Both the position numbers and the translations under genes were made by a program. Shown here in pieces: positions 1-13,600 of a stretch of DNA of 64,000 nt (position 1 is the first letter of the stretch; each line of letters starts with the position of its first letter). This DNA comes from Marinobacter daqiaonensis (GTDB lineage: Bacteria; Pseudomonadota; Gammaproteobacteria; Pseudomonadales; Oleiphilaceae). Below the pieces are notes generated by a model. It had not been told where the DNA came from, did no database searches, and saw nothing but the letters and a program-made list of their open reading frames with translations. The stretch spans positions 186,001 through 250,000 of the forward strand of contig NZ_FOYW01000003.1 in the NCBI RefSeq assembly GCF_900115285.1. Direction: 5' to 3'.

Positions 1-9
1 GTTTGTGAA

Positions 10-52
10 GGAGCCTCTGAAAAAAGGGCAGCCCCCTCTTTTCAGAGACTCC
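10..52. repeat. 14-bp inverted repeat (hairpin) at the window edge
   Basis: Arms at 10-23 and 39-52 pair over 14 bp with one G-T type mismatch around a 15-base loop. It lies downstream of radC on the minus strand. It could be a terminator or the edge of a regulatory hairpin for whatever lies left of the window (rpmB-rpmG would be expected in related genomes, but they are not visible here). No strong T-run follows on either strand. Confidence 0.4.
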
Positions 53-202
53 TGAATCGGGTCTCTGGTTACTGTACGTGCCTGCAGTCGCACAATGCTC
101 GCCAGACGCCGCCAGAAAGGGACGCTTTTATACCAGAACAGCAGCCCCAACGCAAAAAATTGTTGGGAAATTGGCCAGCGGGTGGCCAGTGAGGGCGACA
201 GT

Positions 203-877
203 CTACATCAGTCCCCGTTCCGCAAGGGAGATTACCTCGCCGTGCCCGACAACCATGTGATCCAGTACCCTTATATCCACCAGAGCGAGCGCGTCCCTCA
301 GGCGGCGGGTCAGGGAAATGTCCGCCTGGCTGGGTTCGGCAATCCCTGATGGGTGATTGTGAGCAAAGATCACCGCCGCCGCGTTGTGGTCCAGGGCGTA
401 GCGAACCACTTCCCGGGGGTAGACCGCGGCGCCATCAATGGTGCCCCTGAACAGTTCCTGGTAGCGGATCACCCGGTGGCGATTGTCCAGGAACAGGCCG
501 GCGAAGACCTCATGGTGCTGGGTGCCGAGCCGGCTGCGCAGGTAGCGGCGGGTTTCCTCTGGCGAGGTCAGCGGATTGCCCTGGCGGACAGGCTCATCCA
601 TCACCCGCCTGGCCATCTCCATGGCTGCCTGAACCTGGGCATACTTGGCGCTGCCAAGCCCCCGAACCTTGCAGAAGCTGGCGTGGGACGCGGTCATCAG
701 CCCCCGCAGGCTGCCGAATTCCTCAAGCAGGTGGCGGGCCAGCGCCAGCACGGGCGTGCCGGAGGTGCCGGTGCGAAGAAAGATGGCCAGCAGCTCGGCA
801 TCCGACAGGCTCTCAGGCCCATGGGCGAGCAGTCGTTCCCGGGGGCGTTCGTCCCGGGGCCAGACAGTGTTGTTCAT
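203..877 (-). CDS. radC: RadC family JAB/JAMM protein
   Basis: RadC homologue of 224 aa, the usual family length. The N-terminal third carries a helix-hairpin-helix-like region ([14 protein letters not shown]), and the C-terminal JAMM metal site reads HNHPSG with a downstream Asp (about His173, His175, Asp186). The true cellular role of RadC is unsettled; the old DNA-repair assignment in E. coli was withdrawn. I chose the ATG at 877 ([12 protein letters not shown]) over the one at 904, because an AGGGA element sits about 9 bases upstream and the length then fits the family. It is divergent from coaBC, as in many gammaproteobacteria. Confidence 0.93.
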   Translation of the reverse strand: MNNTVWPRDERPRERLLAHGPESLSDAELLAIFLRTGTSGTPVLALARHLLEEFGSLRGLMTASHASFCKVRGLGSAKYAQVQAAMEMARRVMDEPVRQGNPLTSPEETRRYLRSRLGTQHHEVFAGLFLDNRHRVIRYQELFRGTIDGAAVYPREVVRYALDHNAAAVIFAHNHPSGIAEPSQADISLTRRLRDALALVDIRVLDHMVVGHGEVISLAERGLM

Positions 878-1044
878 GACGATCCCTGATCCTTGTCTCT
901 GCATCCTGCATGGGGGCGTAGCTTAGCATATCGGTCCCACTGTCGGGAAAGTCGCCGCAATGCTATCTTATAGCCCTTTATCGGGTGTTTCGGGCCCGGT
1001 CGTTATCCGGCCTGGTCCGAGCCTGTGCAACGAACGGAGACAGC

Positions 1045-2256
1045 ATGGTCCATCGAAGAATCCTGCTTGGCGTGACAGGGGGTATTGCCGCCTACAAGAG
1101 TGCTGAACTGGTTCGGCTGTTGAAAAAGGCTGGCCACGAGGTGCGGGTGGTGATGACCCGTGGCGCCGAGGCCTTTGTCGCTCCGTTGACCTTCCAGGCC
1201 CTCAGCGGTGAGCCGGTTCGAACCTCGTTACTGGACCCCGAGGCAGAGGCAGGCATGGGGCATATCGAGCTGGCCAAATGGGCCGAGCAGATTGTCATTG
1301 CCCCCGCTTCCGCCGATTTCATGGCGCGCCTGGCCAACGGCCTCGCGGATGACCTGCTGACCACGGTCTGCTGTGCCACGGAGGCCCCCATCGCCCTGGC
1401 GCCCGCAATGAACCAGGCCATGTGGCGCAATTTCCGCACCCAGCGCAATGTCGCCCTGCTGGAGGAGGATCCCCAGGTTAGCCTGTGGGGTCCGGACCAG
1501 GGCAGTCAGGCCTGTGGCGACACCGGCCCTGGTCGGATGCTGGAGGCCCAGATGCTGTTCGATCTGGTGCAGAGGGTCACTGATGCGTCCGGCGGAGGGG
1601 GTGCCATGGCCGGGCAACGGGTGGTGATCACCGCCGGCCCGACCCGGGAGCCCATTGATCCGGTGCGTTACATCAGCAATTACAGCTCTGGTAAAATGGG
1701 CTATGCCCTGGCCGGCGCCGCCCGGGATGCCGGGGCCCGGGTGACCCTGATCAGCGGGCCGGTGAGCCTGGCAGTGCCCGCAGGCGTCGATGTCCGCTCG
1801 GTGCAGACTGCAGAGGAAATGCTCCAGGCCAGTTCCGAGGCGGTCGATGAGGGTGCAGATATCTTTATCGCCACCGCAGCGGTCGCCGATTACCGTCCGG
1901 AGAGCCGTGCCGGCCAGAAAATGAAGAAGTCGCAGGAAGAGCTTTCCCTTTCGCTGGTCCGCAACCCCGACACTCTGGCCACCATCGCGGCTCGCAGCGA
2001 TGCCCCGTTCAGCGTCGGGTTCGCCGCTGAAACCAACGATGTCGAGCACTACGCCACCGACAAAATGAAGCGCAAGAGGCTCGCGATGGTTGTCGCCAAC
2101 GATGTATCGACGCCAGGGCTGGGTTTCAACAGCGACCAGAACGCTGTCACCGTTTTCTGGCCCGGTGGTCAGCGTACCATCGGTCCGGCGCCCAAAACCG
2201 ATATCGCCCGTGAACTGGTCGAGTTGATCAGTGAGCGCATGGCCGACCAATCCTGA
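1045..2256 (+). CDS. coaBC: Bifunctional phosphopantothenoylcysteine decarboxylase / phosphopantothenate-cysteine ligase
   Basis: Makes 4'-phosphopantetheine for coenzyme A: the C-terminal CoaB half ligates cysteine to phosphopantothenate using CTP, and the N-terminal CoaC half (FMN) decarboxylates the product. Visible motifs are GVTGGIAAYKSAELVRLL at the N-terminus, the PAMNQAMW substrate motif and ACGDTGPGRM flap of CoaC, then TAGPTREPIDPVRYISN, SSGKMGYALA, ATAAVADYRP and KMKK of CoaB. Length is 403 aa, normal for the fusion. The start at 1045 has an ACGGAGAC ribosome site; an upstream in-frame extension to 985 lacks support. It precedes dut by 24 bases, so the two are probably co-transcribed. 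Confidence 0.97.
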   Translation: MVHRRILLGVTGGIAAYKSAELVRLLKKAGHEVRVVMTRGAEAFVAPLTFQALSGEPVRTSLLDPEAEAGMGHIELAKWAEQIVIAPASADFMARLANGLADDLLTTVCCATEAPIALAPAMNQAMWRNFRTQRNVALLEEDPQVSLWGPDQGSQACGDTGPGRMLEAQMLFDLVQRVTDASGGGGAMAGQRVVITAGPTREPIDPVRYISNYSSGKMGYALAGAARDAGARVTLISGPVSLAVPAGVDVRSVQTAEEMLQASSEAVDEGADIFIATAAVADYRPESRAGQKMKKSQEELSLSLVRNPDTLATIAARSDAPFSVGFAAETNDVEHYATDKMKRKRLAMVVANDVSTPGLGFNSDQNAVTVFWPGGQRTIGPAPKTDIARELVELISERMADQS

Positions 2257-2280
2257 GACTGTCCCCTGAAAGGAAACGCT

Positions 2281-2742
2281 ATGAGCAAACAGCCCGTCCA
2301 GTTGCGCATTCTGGATGCACGCATCGGTGATGGTATTCCCATGCCGGGGTATGCCACCGAAGGTTCCGCTGGCCTCGACCTGAGGGCCTGCCTGGAAAAA
2401 CCGCTGACGCTGGCTCCCGGTGAGAGCGCCCTGATCCCCACCGGTCTCTCCGTCTACATCGAGGATCCCTCGCTGGCGGGCATGATCCTGCCCCGTAGCG
2501 GGCTCGGCCACAAGCACGGCATTGTGCTCGGTAACCTGGTGGGTCTCATTGACTCGGACTACCAGGGTGAGTTGATGGTGTCCTGCTGGAACCGGGGTCG
2601 CAGCGTTTTCACTGTGAATGTGGGCGAGCGCATCGCACAGTTCGTTCTGGTGCCGGTGGTGCAGGCCCGTTTCGAGGTGGTGGAGGAGTTCCAGGCGAGT
2701 GACCGTGGTGAGGGCGGTTTTGGCTCCACCGGCCGGCACTGA
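2281..2742 (+). CDS. dut: Deoxyuridine 5'-triphosphate nucleotidohydrolase (dUTPase)
   Basis: Trimeric dUTPase of 153 aa that hydrolyses dUTP to dUMP and pyrophosphate, keeping uracil out of DNA and feeding thymidylate synthesis. Conserved motifs are visible in order: [13 protein letters not shown] (motif 1), [15 protein letters not shown] (motif 2), [11 protein letters not shown] (motif 3, with the catalytic Asp), GERIAQ (motif 4) and the C-terminal GGFGSTGRH (motif 5, which closes over the substrate). A ribosome site (GAAAGGAAACGCT) lies just before the ATG. Confidence 0.97.
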   Translation: MSKQPVQLRILDARIGDGIPMPGYATEGSAGLDLRACLEKPLTLAPGESALIPTGLSVYIEDPSLAGMILPRSGLGHKHGIVLGNLVGLIDSDYQGELMVSCWNRGRSVFTVNVGERIAQFVLVPVVQARFEVVEEFQASDRGEGGFGSTGRH

Positions 2743-2770
2743 GAAACTTGCCAATTCGCCAAATGTGTCA

Positions 2771-2798
2771 TTAACGAAATCATGTAACCATCTATACT
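2771..2798 (+). promoter_or_regulatory. Candidate sigma70 promoter for algC
   Basis: TTAACG at 2771-2776, a 16-base spacer and TATACT at 2793-2798, 75 bases before the algC start. The match was made by eye only. Confidence 0.4.
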
Positions 2799-2872
2799 GT
2801 CAGCCATTCAATTATCGGTTTGACTGACGGTATGACCGAACCCGGTAAGCGTTCAGCCGAGACGGAGCGACT

Positions 2873-6446
<3,574 letters not shown>

Positions 6447-6510
6447 GCAGTCGCCAACGCCAGCGGGCCACGCCCCGAGGGCAGGGAGAAACGAGCAGGG
6501 AGATGGAACC

Positions 6511-7782
6511 TTGAAGAAACTGTTGTCGCTGATCGTTATCCTGGCCCTGGTGGCGTGGGGTGGCTACAAGGGAGCGGTGTGGTGGCTGGCGGACCAGACC
6601 CTGACCGATATCCGCCGGGCACTGTCAGACCACGGCGCTTTGGTACAGGGGCAGATTGGCTCCACCATCGACGGCGAGCTCACGCTCACCGATACGCGTT
6701 TCCAGCCTTTCCGACTGACCGAGGCGCTGGCGCTGCAGCAGATGCATTTTCGTACCCCATCGCCCCAGGCGCTGATAGCGGCTCTTTCCGGCGAACACGA
6801 CCTGCCGGCCAGCTGGCGCCTTGATGTCACGGACTGGTCGCTTCCCCTCGGCACCGCCATGCTCCGTGACTGGGTTACTTCGGGCGGGGAGCGGGAGCGC
6901 CCGCTCCTGCTGCCCGTCTGTGAGGTCGACGGCGGCAGACCGCTGGGCAGCGATGACCTGATCAACATGGGCATCGAGGGGCTTGGGGGGGATGCCCAGC
7001 TCCATCAGACCGGCTCTGGCGTCAGGCTGGAAGTCTTTTCCCGGGATGCGGGGAGTGTGGACGTGTTCTGGTCCGGCGCCCGGCTCAGATTCGACCAGGG
7101 ACAGACGGAGTTTAACCCGGGGGCTGAGGAGATCCGGGTGATTCTCCGGGATGGCGGCCTGATGCGTCGTATTGCTGCCTATTGCGCCCGGGAAACCGGC
7201 ATGCCGGTGCCGGCATGGGCCGAGCTGGTGCTGACCTCGTTCCGCGATGGGCTGGAGGCCAGGGGGGTCGGGGCGTCACCCCAGCTATTGGCGCTCTATC
7301 GGCGCTGGCTGACCGAGGGGGGCGAGCTGGAGCTGGCCCTCGACCCGGATGCGCCGATGATGGGGATTCCGGTGGGTGAGCCGGCGGCAGAGGAAGGCCT
7401 GGAGCAGGCTGGTGAGCCGGTGCCTGCCCTGGATGTGATCTACAATGGCGCCAAGGTACCGGATGTGTACCTGATCAGAGCCGATGGCCCTGCTTCAGAG
7501 CCGTCCCAGGAGAACAGGCAGAGTGCGGCGGCCCCCAGCCAGGCCCCTGCCGTTGTCGCGGGCTGGCAATCCATTCCGGTGGATGAGGCAGAGCAGTGGC
7601 TTGGTTATACTGTCAGGGTAACCCTGTCCAACGGCCGGGGGGTCGAGGGTCGGCTTATCGGGGTGGATGACCGTCAGGTCGAGGTGGCAAGGCCCGTGGA
7701 CGGGGGTGAGGTGGCCTATCCCATGGCGACCCGCGCCGTCGCCAGGTTCGAGGTCTGGCGCCGAGGCCAGCGGAACCCGTAA
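6511..7782 (+). CDS. Membrane-anchored protein of unknown function with Sm-like C-terminal domain
   Basis: I do not recognise a characterised family. The 423-aa product starts with a single hydrophobic anchor (residues 3-25, KKLLSLIVILALVAWGG), so most of it should be periplasmic. A long middle part contains many acidic and hydrophobic stretches, followed by a low-complexity linker rich in Glu, Ala, Gln and Pro (about 285-345). The last about 65 residues (GYTVRVTLSNGRGVEGRL, then alternating strands) look like a small Sm/SH3-type beta barrel. The start is TTG at 6511 with GCAGGGAG upstream; the nearby ATG at 6503 ends after three codons. It lies between argB and argE on the same strand, so co-transcription is probable, but no arginine role is evident. 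Confidence 0.8.
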   Translation: MKKLLSLIVILALVAWGGYKGAVWWLADQTLTDIRRALSDHGALVQGQIGSTIDGELTLTDTRFQPFRLTEALALQQMHFRTPSPQALIAALSGEHDLPASWRLDVTDWSLPLGTAMLRDWVTSGGERERPLLLPVCEVDGGRPLGSDDLINMGIEGLGGDAQLHQTGSGVRLEVFSRDAGSVDVFWSGARLRFDQGQTEFNPGAEEIRVILRDGGLMRRIAAYCARETGMPVPAWAELVLTSFRDGLEARGVGASPQLLALYRRWLTEGGELELALDPDAPMMGIPVGEPAAEEGLEQAGEPVPALDVIYNGAKVPDVYLIRADGPASEPSQENRQSAAAPSQAPAVVAGWQSIPVDEAEQWLGYTVRVTLSNGRGVEGRLIGVDDRQVEVARPVDGGEVAYPMATRAVARFEVWRRGQRNP

Positions 7783-7835
7783 CCGGCTGCGCCCCGGCAC
7801 CTTTTCATTCACGTGTTTTCCAGGAGCCTGGCACC

Positions 7836-9017
7836 ATGACAGAGCGAGACCCGCGGTCCACCGGAAACGGACAGGCCCCGCCCGATGTGCGGGAAATGCT
7901 CTCCCGCCTTGTTGCGATCCCGTCCATCAGTAGCGCGTCACCGGACTGGGACCACAGCAACGAACCCGTAGTCCGGCTGCTGGCGGAGTGGCTTGAGCAG
8001 CTTGGTTTCCGCAACGAGATCCTTCCGGTGCCGGGAATGCCGGGCAAGTACAACCTGGTGTCGACGCTTGGGTCAGGCCCTGGCGGGCTGGTGCTGTCCG
8101 GTCATACAGATACCGTACCCTACGACGACCAGCGCTGGCAGAGCGATCCCTTCAAGCTCACCGAGAGAGAGGGGCGTTTCTACGGTCTGGGCACCTGTGA
8201 CATGAAGGGCTTCTTCGCCCTGGCCATCGAGGCGGCCCGTGAGGCTGCCACGCAGTCCCTGAAGCAGCCCCTGATCATCCTCGCCACGGCGGACGAGGAA
8301 AGCTCAATGAACGGCGCGAAGGCGCTGGCGGAGGCTGGCTATCCCAAGGCCCGCTATGCGGTAATTGGCGAGCCCACCACCCTCAAGCCAGTGCGCCTGC
8401 ATAAAGGCATCATGATGGAGCGGCTGGTTTTCGAGGGGCAGTCCGGCCATTCCTCCGATCCCTCCCTGGGGCGCAACGCCCTGGAGGGTATGAATGAGGC
8501 CATGACCGAGCTGATGGCCCTGCGCAGCCACTGGCAGGAGCGGCACCGTAATCCCAATTTTGAGGTCCAGTATCCGACACTGAATCTGGGCTGTATCCAT
8601 GGCGGCGACAATCCCAACCGTATCTGCGCCCGTTGCGAGCTGCATTTCGACCTCCGCCCGTTACCGGGTATGGAAATGAGCGAGCTGCGACAGACGATCC
8701 TGAGCCGGCTTCAGCCCGTGGCCAGCCGGCATGATCTGTCCCTGAGCTTCGAGCCGCTGTTTGATGGTGTACCGGCCTTCGAGACGGCCGCGGAGGCCGA
8801 ACTGGTGCGGGTATGCGAGGAACTGACGGGGCACCGGGCTGGTGCGGTGGGTTTTGCCACCGAAGCGCCCTGGCTGCAGCAGCTGGGCCTTGAGACCCTG
8901 GTTATGGGGCCGGGCTCCATCGATCAGGCCCATCAGCCGGACGAGTTCCTGGAACTGTCCCAGATCGACCCCACCATATCCATACTGAAGAAACTGATCA
9001 GGCATTTCTGTCTATGA
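7836..9017 (+). CDS. argE: Acetylornithine deacetylase
   Basis: M20-family metallopeptidase of 393 aa that removes acetate from N-acetylornithine to give ornithine. Metal-binding elements are visible: SGHTDTVPYDD (His), GTCDMKGFFAL (bridging Asp), ATADEESSMNGAKAL (catalytic Glu and ligand Glu), the HKGIMMERLVFEG region of the dimerisation domain, and MGPGSIDQAHQPDEF near the end (His ligand). Its stop overlaps the argA start by four bases (ATGA), which suggests translational coupling. Having argE implies the linear version of the pathway, although an argJ elsewhere in the genome cannot be excluded. Confidence 0.94.
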   Translation: MTERDPRSTGNGQAPPDVREMLSRLVAIPSISSASPDWDHSNEPVVRLLAEWLEQLGFRNEILPVPGMPGKYNLVSTLGSGPGGLVLSGHTDTVPYDDQRWQSDPFKLTEREGRFYGLGTCDMKGFFALAIEAAREAATQSLKQPLIILATADEESSMNGAKALAEAGYPKARYAVIGEPTTLKPVRLHKGIMMERLVFEGQSGHSSDPSLGRNALEGMNEAMTELMALRSHWQERHRNPNFEVQYPTLNLGCIHGGDNPNRICARCELHFDLRPLPGMEMSELRQTILSRLQPVASRHDLSLSFEPLFDGVPAFETAAEAELVRVCEELTGHRAGAVGFATEAPWLQQLGLETLVMGPGSIDQAHQPDEFLELSQIDPTISILKKLIRHFCL

Positions 9018-10324
9018 GTGCAACCGACTGGCTCCACAGCTTTCGCCATTCCTCCCCCTACATCAATACCCATCGGGGCAGTACGGTGGTGCTGGTGCTG
9101 GGAGGCGAAGCCCTGGCCAGCGATAACCTGCTGAACATCATCCATGACATCACTCTGCTCAGCAGTCTGGGCATCCGCCTGGTGGTCACCTTCGGCGCAC
9201 GCCCGCAGATCCAGCAGCGACTGGAGCAGGCCGGCCACGAGTCGGAATTCGTGGGGGGACTCCGGATCACCCGTGAACAGGACCTGCCCCTGATCATGGA
9301 GGCGGTGGGGAGTCTGCGCTCCTGGCTGGAAAGCCGCCTGTCCATGGGTCTGGTCAATTCGCCCATGCACGGGGCCCGTATCCGGGTTATCAGTGGCAAT
9401 TTCGTGGCGGCCCGCCCGGTGGGGGTGCTGGATGGTGTGGATCACGGTTACACAGGCCGGGTTCGCCGGGTCGATACCACGGGGATTGAGCGCCTGCTGG
9501 AACTCGGCCACATAGTGCTGATGCCTCCCCAGGGCTATTCTCCCACGGGTGACATCTTCAACCTGTCCTACGAGGATGTGGGCAGCCAGGTGGCATCCGC
9601 CCTGAAGGCGGACAAGCTGATTATCTGCACGGATGACCAGGGTGTGCTGGATGAGGACGGCTCGCTGATCCGGGAGCTGACGGTGCGCCAGGCCATGCAG
9701 AAAGTGTCCGATCATGTGGTCTCCGGCCACGACGCGGACCTGCTCCGCGCGGCCTGCGACGCCTGCGTGAAGGGCGTGCGGAGGGCCCACATCATCAGTT
9801 ACCTGCGGGATGGCGCGATTCTGGAAGAGCTTTTCACCCGGGATGGTTCCGGCACCCTGGTGAGCGACGACAACTACGAGCAGGTCCGCCGGGCCCGGGT
9901 CGAGGACATTGGGGGCATCCTGGAGCTGATCCAGCCCCTGGAAGAGCAGGGTATCCTGGTGCGCCGGTCTCGTGAGATGCTGGAAACCGAGGTGGATCAG
10001 TTTGTGGTGGCGGAACGGGATGGGATGATTATCGGCTGTGCTGCCCTTTACGATTACCCGGAGGAGCAGGCCGGAGAGCTGTCCTGTTTCGCGGTGGATC
10101 CCGGCTATCGCCGGGGCGGCCGGGGAGACGAAATACTGGCTCTGATCGAGCGCATGGCCCGGGCCAAGGGGTTGGCCCGGCTGTTCGTACTCACCACCCA
10201 GACCGAGCACTGGTTCCGGGAACGCGGTTTCGAGCCCTCCAGTGTGCAGTCATTGCCCGGACCCAAGCTGGCCTCCTACAACACCCGTCGGAATTCCAAA
10301 GTGTTCGTGAAGTCCCTGGCCTGA
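9014..10324 (+). CDS. argA: Amino-acid N-acetyltransferase (N-acetylglutamate synthase)
   Basis: First step of arginine synthesis: acetylates glutamate from acetyl-CoA. The 436-aa protein has an amino-acid-kinase-like regulatory domain (about 1-290; VVLVLGGEALAS, TFGARPQIQQRL, ISYLRDGAILEELFTRDGSGT) and a C-terminal GNAT domain (about 295-436; SCFAVDPGYRRGGRGDEIL for CoA binding, LFVLTTQTEHWFRERGF). This is the classical ArgA layout, whose kinase-like part normally binds arginine as inhibitor. It overlaps argE by four bases and ends the arginine block. A 294-base gap with no clear gene follows. Confidence 0.95.
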   Translation: MSATDWLHSFRHSSPYINTHRGSTVVLVLGGEALASDNLLNIIHDITLLSSLGIRLVVTFGARPQIQQRLEQAGHESEFVGGLRITREQDLPLIMEAVGSLRSWLESRLSMGLVNSPMHGARIRVISGNFVAARPVGVLDGVDHGYTGRVRRVDTTGIERLLELGHIVLMPPQGYSPTGDIFNLSYEDVGSQVASALKADKLIICTDDQGVLDEDGSLIRELTVRQAMQKVSDHVVSGHDADLLRAACDACVKGVRRAHIISYLRDGAILEELFTRDGSGTLVSDDNYEQVRRARVEDIGGILELIQPLEEQGILVRRSREMLETEVDQFVVAERDGMIIGCAALYDYPEEQAGELSCFAVDPGYRRGGRGDEILALIERMARAKGLARLFVLTTQTEHWFRERGFEPSSVQSLPGPKLASYNTRRNSKVFVKSLA

Positions 10325-10618
10325 TGGGAAGCAGGGCCGTCATTTCTTTGCGCCGGTTGTTCTTGACGATCAGTAGCGAAAATAGTCATATATGGTTCGG
10401 GCTGGGACGGAACCGTGCTGGCCCCCTGTTTAACACGGGTTGACATTCAGAAACCTTTTGAAGCGCTATACTGGCAGGGCTCAACGCTGTTCGGCACGGT
10501 TACCGGTCAGTGCCTGTCAGCGCCGGATACGACACCGCAGGCATCCATCCCGTCTGCCCAAAGGGAATCGCCCCATCGTCATCGATGACGCTGGGCTTTA
10601 TCAAAGATCAGGTAGTTC

Positions 10619-13600
10619 ATGGATCCGAAGGAACGACGCTCCAGTCCCCGACGCCCCATCAAGCTTGCCGCCCAGGTTGATCTTGGCGAGGCGGGGGTGT
10701 GGCCATGTCAGATTGCGGACTTCTGTGCTGAAGGGCTGTTCGTTCGGTATTCCGGCGACACCTCGGAAAAAATCCGCACTCACCTCCAGGCCCGTCCGGG
10801 GCACGATCTTTCAATCTTTTTTCGCACGGCCGACGGCCGGGACCGTCATGAGCTCAAGGCCCGTCCGGTCCGGCTTATTGATGGCGCGATGGGTGTCGAG
10901 TTCACCCGTTCCAGCCCCCAGGCCGTGGAGGCCATGCTGAGCCAGTGCGGAGCGGACAGTACCCTTCAGGAGCGCTCGGCCCTGAAGCCACCGAGTGAGC
11001 GTGTCCAGTTTGTCCTTCACCAGTGTGCCCGGGCCGTGAGTCAGCATATCGAGCCCCTGATGACGGACTGCTTTGCGGGTATGGCGGAGAACCTCCGTCA
11101 GGCGGCCCTGAAAGCAACGAACGACCAGCAGGCCAATGAATACATGGACGCCGCGGCACAGGTCGAGGCCCGCCAGCGTTCGGTGTGGCTGCTGATGTCC
11201 CGCTACCTGGATTCCCCCCTGAAGCCGGCCCGGGACAACCAGAATGCCAGCAGCCTGTCCCTGGTGGACAAGGGCGAATTCGAGGACTGGCTGGCCATCA
11301 AGGTAATGGTGACAAAGGCCGATACCCTTTATCGGGCGGAGTTGCTCCAGTTGCGGATGCGGCTGGATCGGCTCGGAGTCACCAATGCTACCGGTCATCA
11401 GAATCCGCTCGGGCCTTCTCTGATCTGTGAGGCCTTCCGAATTGGCCTTGAAAGCCTGCGCACCAGCCGTGGAGTGGAGAAGGTCTGCCTCAAGACCTTC
11501 GAGTCCCTGGTTCTGCAAAAGGTCGGCCCGCTTTACCAGGAGCTGAATCAGATCCTGATTCGCCATGGCATTCTGCCAGACCTGGATCTGAGTCGTTACC
11601 TGAGCGAGCGGAAATCCCGCAACGGATCGGAGCCGGAGGCCACCGCGAAGATGCCGGAGCCCAAACCGAAGCTGGCGCCGGTGGTCGAGCCCAGGCCTCC
11701 GGCGAAGGCTACGGAAAAGGCGGGTGCCGTTACCGCCACCTCCAGCCCCCATCATGACGGCTCCGGGGCCGTAACGGGGGCTCAGCGGGTAACCGGCTTT
11801 CAGGATCACATGAGCGTGGCACGGTCCGCGTTCGCGACGGTCCGCAATCTCCTGGACACCCTCAAGAGCAGCAGGACGCAAGCGGCGGAGCCGGCGCCTT
11901 TCCCGGAGAATGCACGGCCCCTGTCCCAGGGGGAATTTCACAAGGAGCTCCAGAGTCTCCAGCGGGCCCCGGCAACGGACATCGGCGAGGCGCCTTTGAA
12001 GGAGCGGGTCATCGACCAGGTGCGAACCTCAGGCAATCATGCTCTGGATAGCGAGCAGCAGGCCACACTGGATGTCGTCGACCGCTTTTTCAGAAGTGTC
12101 GTGGAGAGCCCGAAGCTGTCGGACCACGCCCGCCAGCAGATACGCCAGCTGGAAGTGCCTGTGCTGAAGGTCGTGCTCCGCGATCCGGCCTTCTTCGACG
12201 ATATCGAAAGCCCGGTTCGCGGTGTGATGAACCGTCTGGCGCAGCTTGGCCAGAAAGATGGCCGTACCAATCCATCTGTGCAGCGCCGGGTCGATGACCT
12301 GGTAAGCCGGATTGCCGCCGAGTTCGAGCAGGATACCCGGGTATTCGAGGGCGCCGTTGGTGAGCTGGATACCCTGATTGATCGTCAGAATCTCATCTAC
12401 CGGCGCAATGTGGAGCGGGTCACCGCTGCCGCGGAAGGTGCACAGAAGGTCGCTGAATCCAAGGCTGCAGTCAGCAGGGCCCTGGACGACCGGCTTGGGG
12501 GTCGGGACGTGCCCAGGGCGGTCCTCAGCCTGCTTAATGCCGGTTGGCGGGATCTGCTGTCACTGACCTGGATACGGCAGGGGCAGGACAGCTCGCTGTG
12601 GCAGGACTACCTGTCGGTGGTGGATACCCTGATGGCCTTCGCCGATGACCCGGACATCGACCTCAACCTGTCAGAGCTGCTGCGGTTGATTCAGGAGGGC
12701 CTGGGTTCCATATCCTCCAATCACCTCCCTGCATCCCAGGTGCGGGAGGAGCTGAAGCATTTCCTGGTGCGCCGGCCCGAACAGCCGGTGGAACGGGTAC
12801 CGGTGCCCCGGGCGGAGCCACCGGAGTCCGCTGAGCAGAAGCAGCACGAACGCCTGCAGCGCCGGCTGCAGCGCTGGATTGCCCGGGCCCAGAAGCTGCG
12901 CACCGGCGACTGGTTGCGCGACCAGACCCGACCAGAGAATCCCCAATACATCCGCCTTGTCTGGATTGCCCGTGGTTTCAATCGGTTTGTGTTCGTCAAT
13001 CATCAGGGCATGCGGGTTGTGGAACTGGAACTTGTGGCCCTGGCCGAGCAGATGCAGAAGGGCATTATTGTGCCCGACACCCAGTATGAAAGGCCGCTGG
13101 TGGATGAGAGCATTGATCGCATGGTGCGCAAGGTCTATGACCAGTTGTCCTGGGCATCCACCCACGACGAACTGACCGGGCTGCTGGAACGACGGGAGTT
13201 CGAGCGGGTCCTGGAGCAGCAACTCAGCCTCAACGAGGATGAGCGGACCCTGGTGAGGCTGGATCTGAGACAGTTTCGTCTGCTCAATGACACCGCCGGT
13301 TCAGCCGCCGGTGACGAGGCACTGCGGCGGGTGGCGGATCTCCTCAGGGAAAGGGTGACCGAGGGGATGCCCCTGGCCCGCCTCGGAGGAGATCAGTTCG
13401 GGTTCCTGCTGGCGGCTGAGAGCGCGGAAGTGACCGTCCACGGCATCATCCGCGCGGTGGAAGCCCTGGAACTGAACTGGAAGGGACGCAGGTATGCCCT
13501 GTCTGCCAGTGCCGGACTGGCGTCCCAGTTGCCGGTACTCACCACTGCCGAGCGGTGGCTGAGGGCCACCGAGGAAGCCTGTAAACTGGCCAAGGTCCGT

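Noticed and set aside
146..167. CCCAAC/GTTGGG inverted repeat after radC as a terminator
   Set aside because: Only six base pairs and no T-run on the minus strand after the stem.
1228..2754. Long minus-strand open frame (508 codons) opposite coaBC and dut
   Set aside because: It lies fully antisense to two certain genes; its His/Gly-rich composition is the usual product of GC-rich antisense reading.
8933..10210. Minus-strand open frame of 425 codons opposite argA
   Set aside because: Antisense shadow with no domain-like pattern.
10440..10472. TTGACA and TATACT before the PilZ gene
   Set aside because: Both boxes are good, but 21 bases lie between them, too many for a normal sigma70 promoter. 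A promoter may still be nearby.
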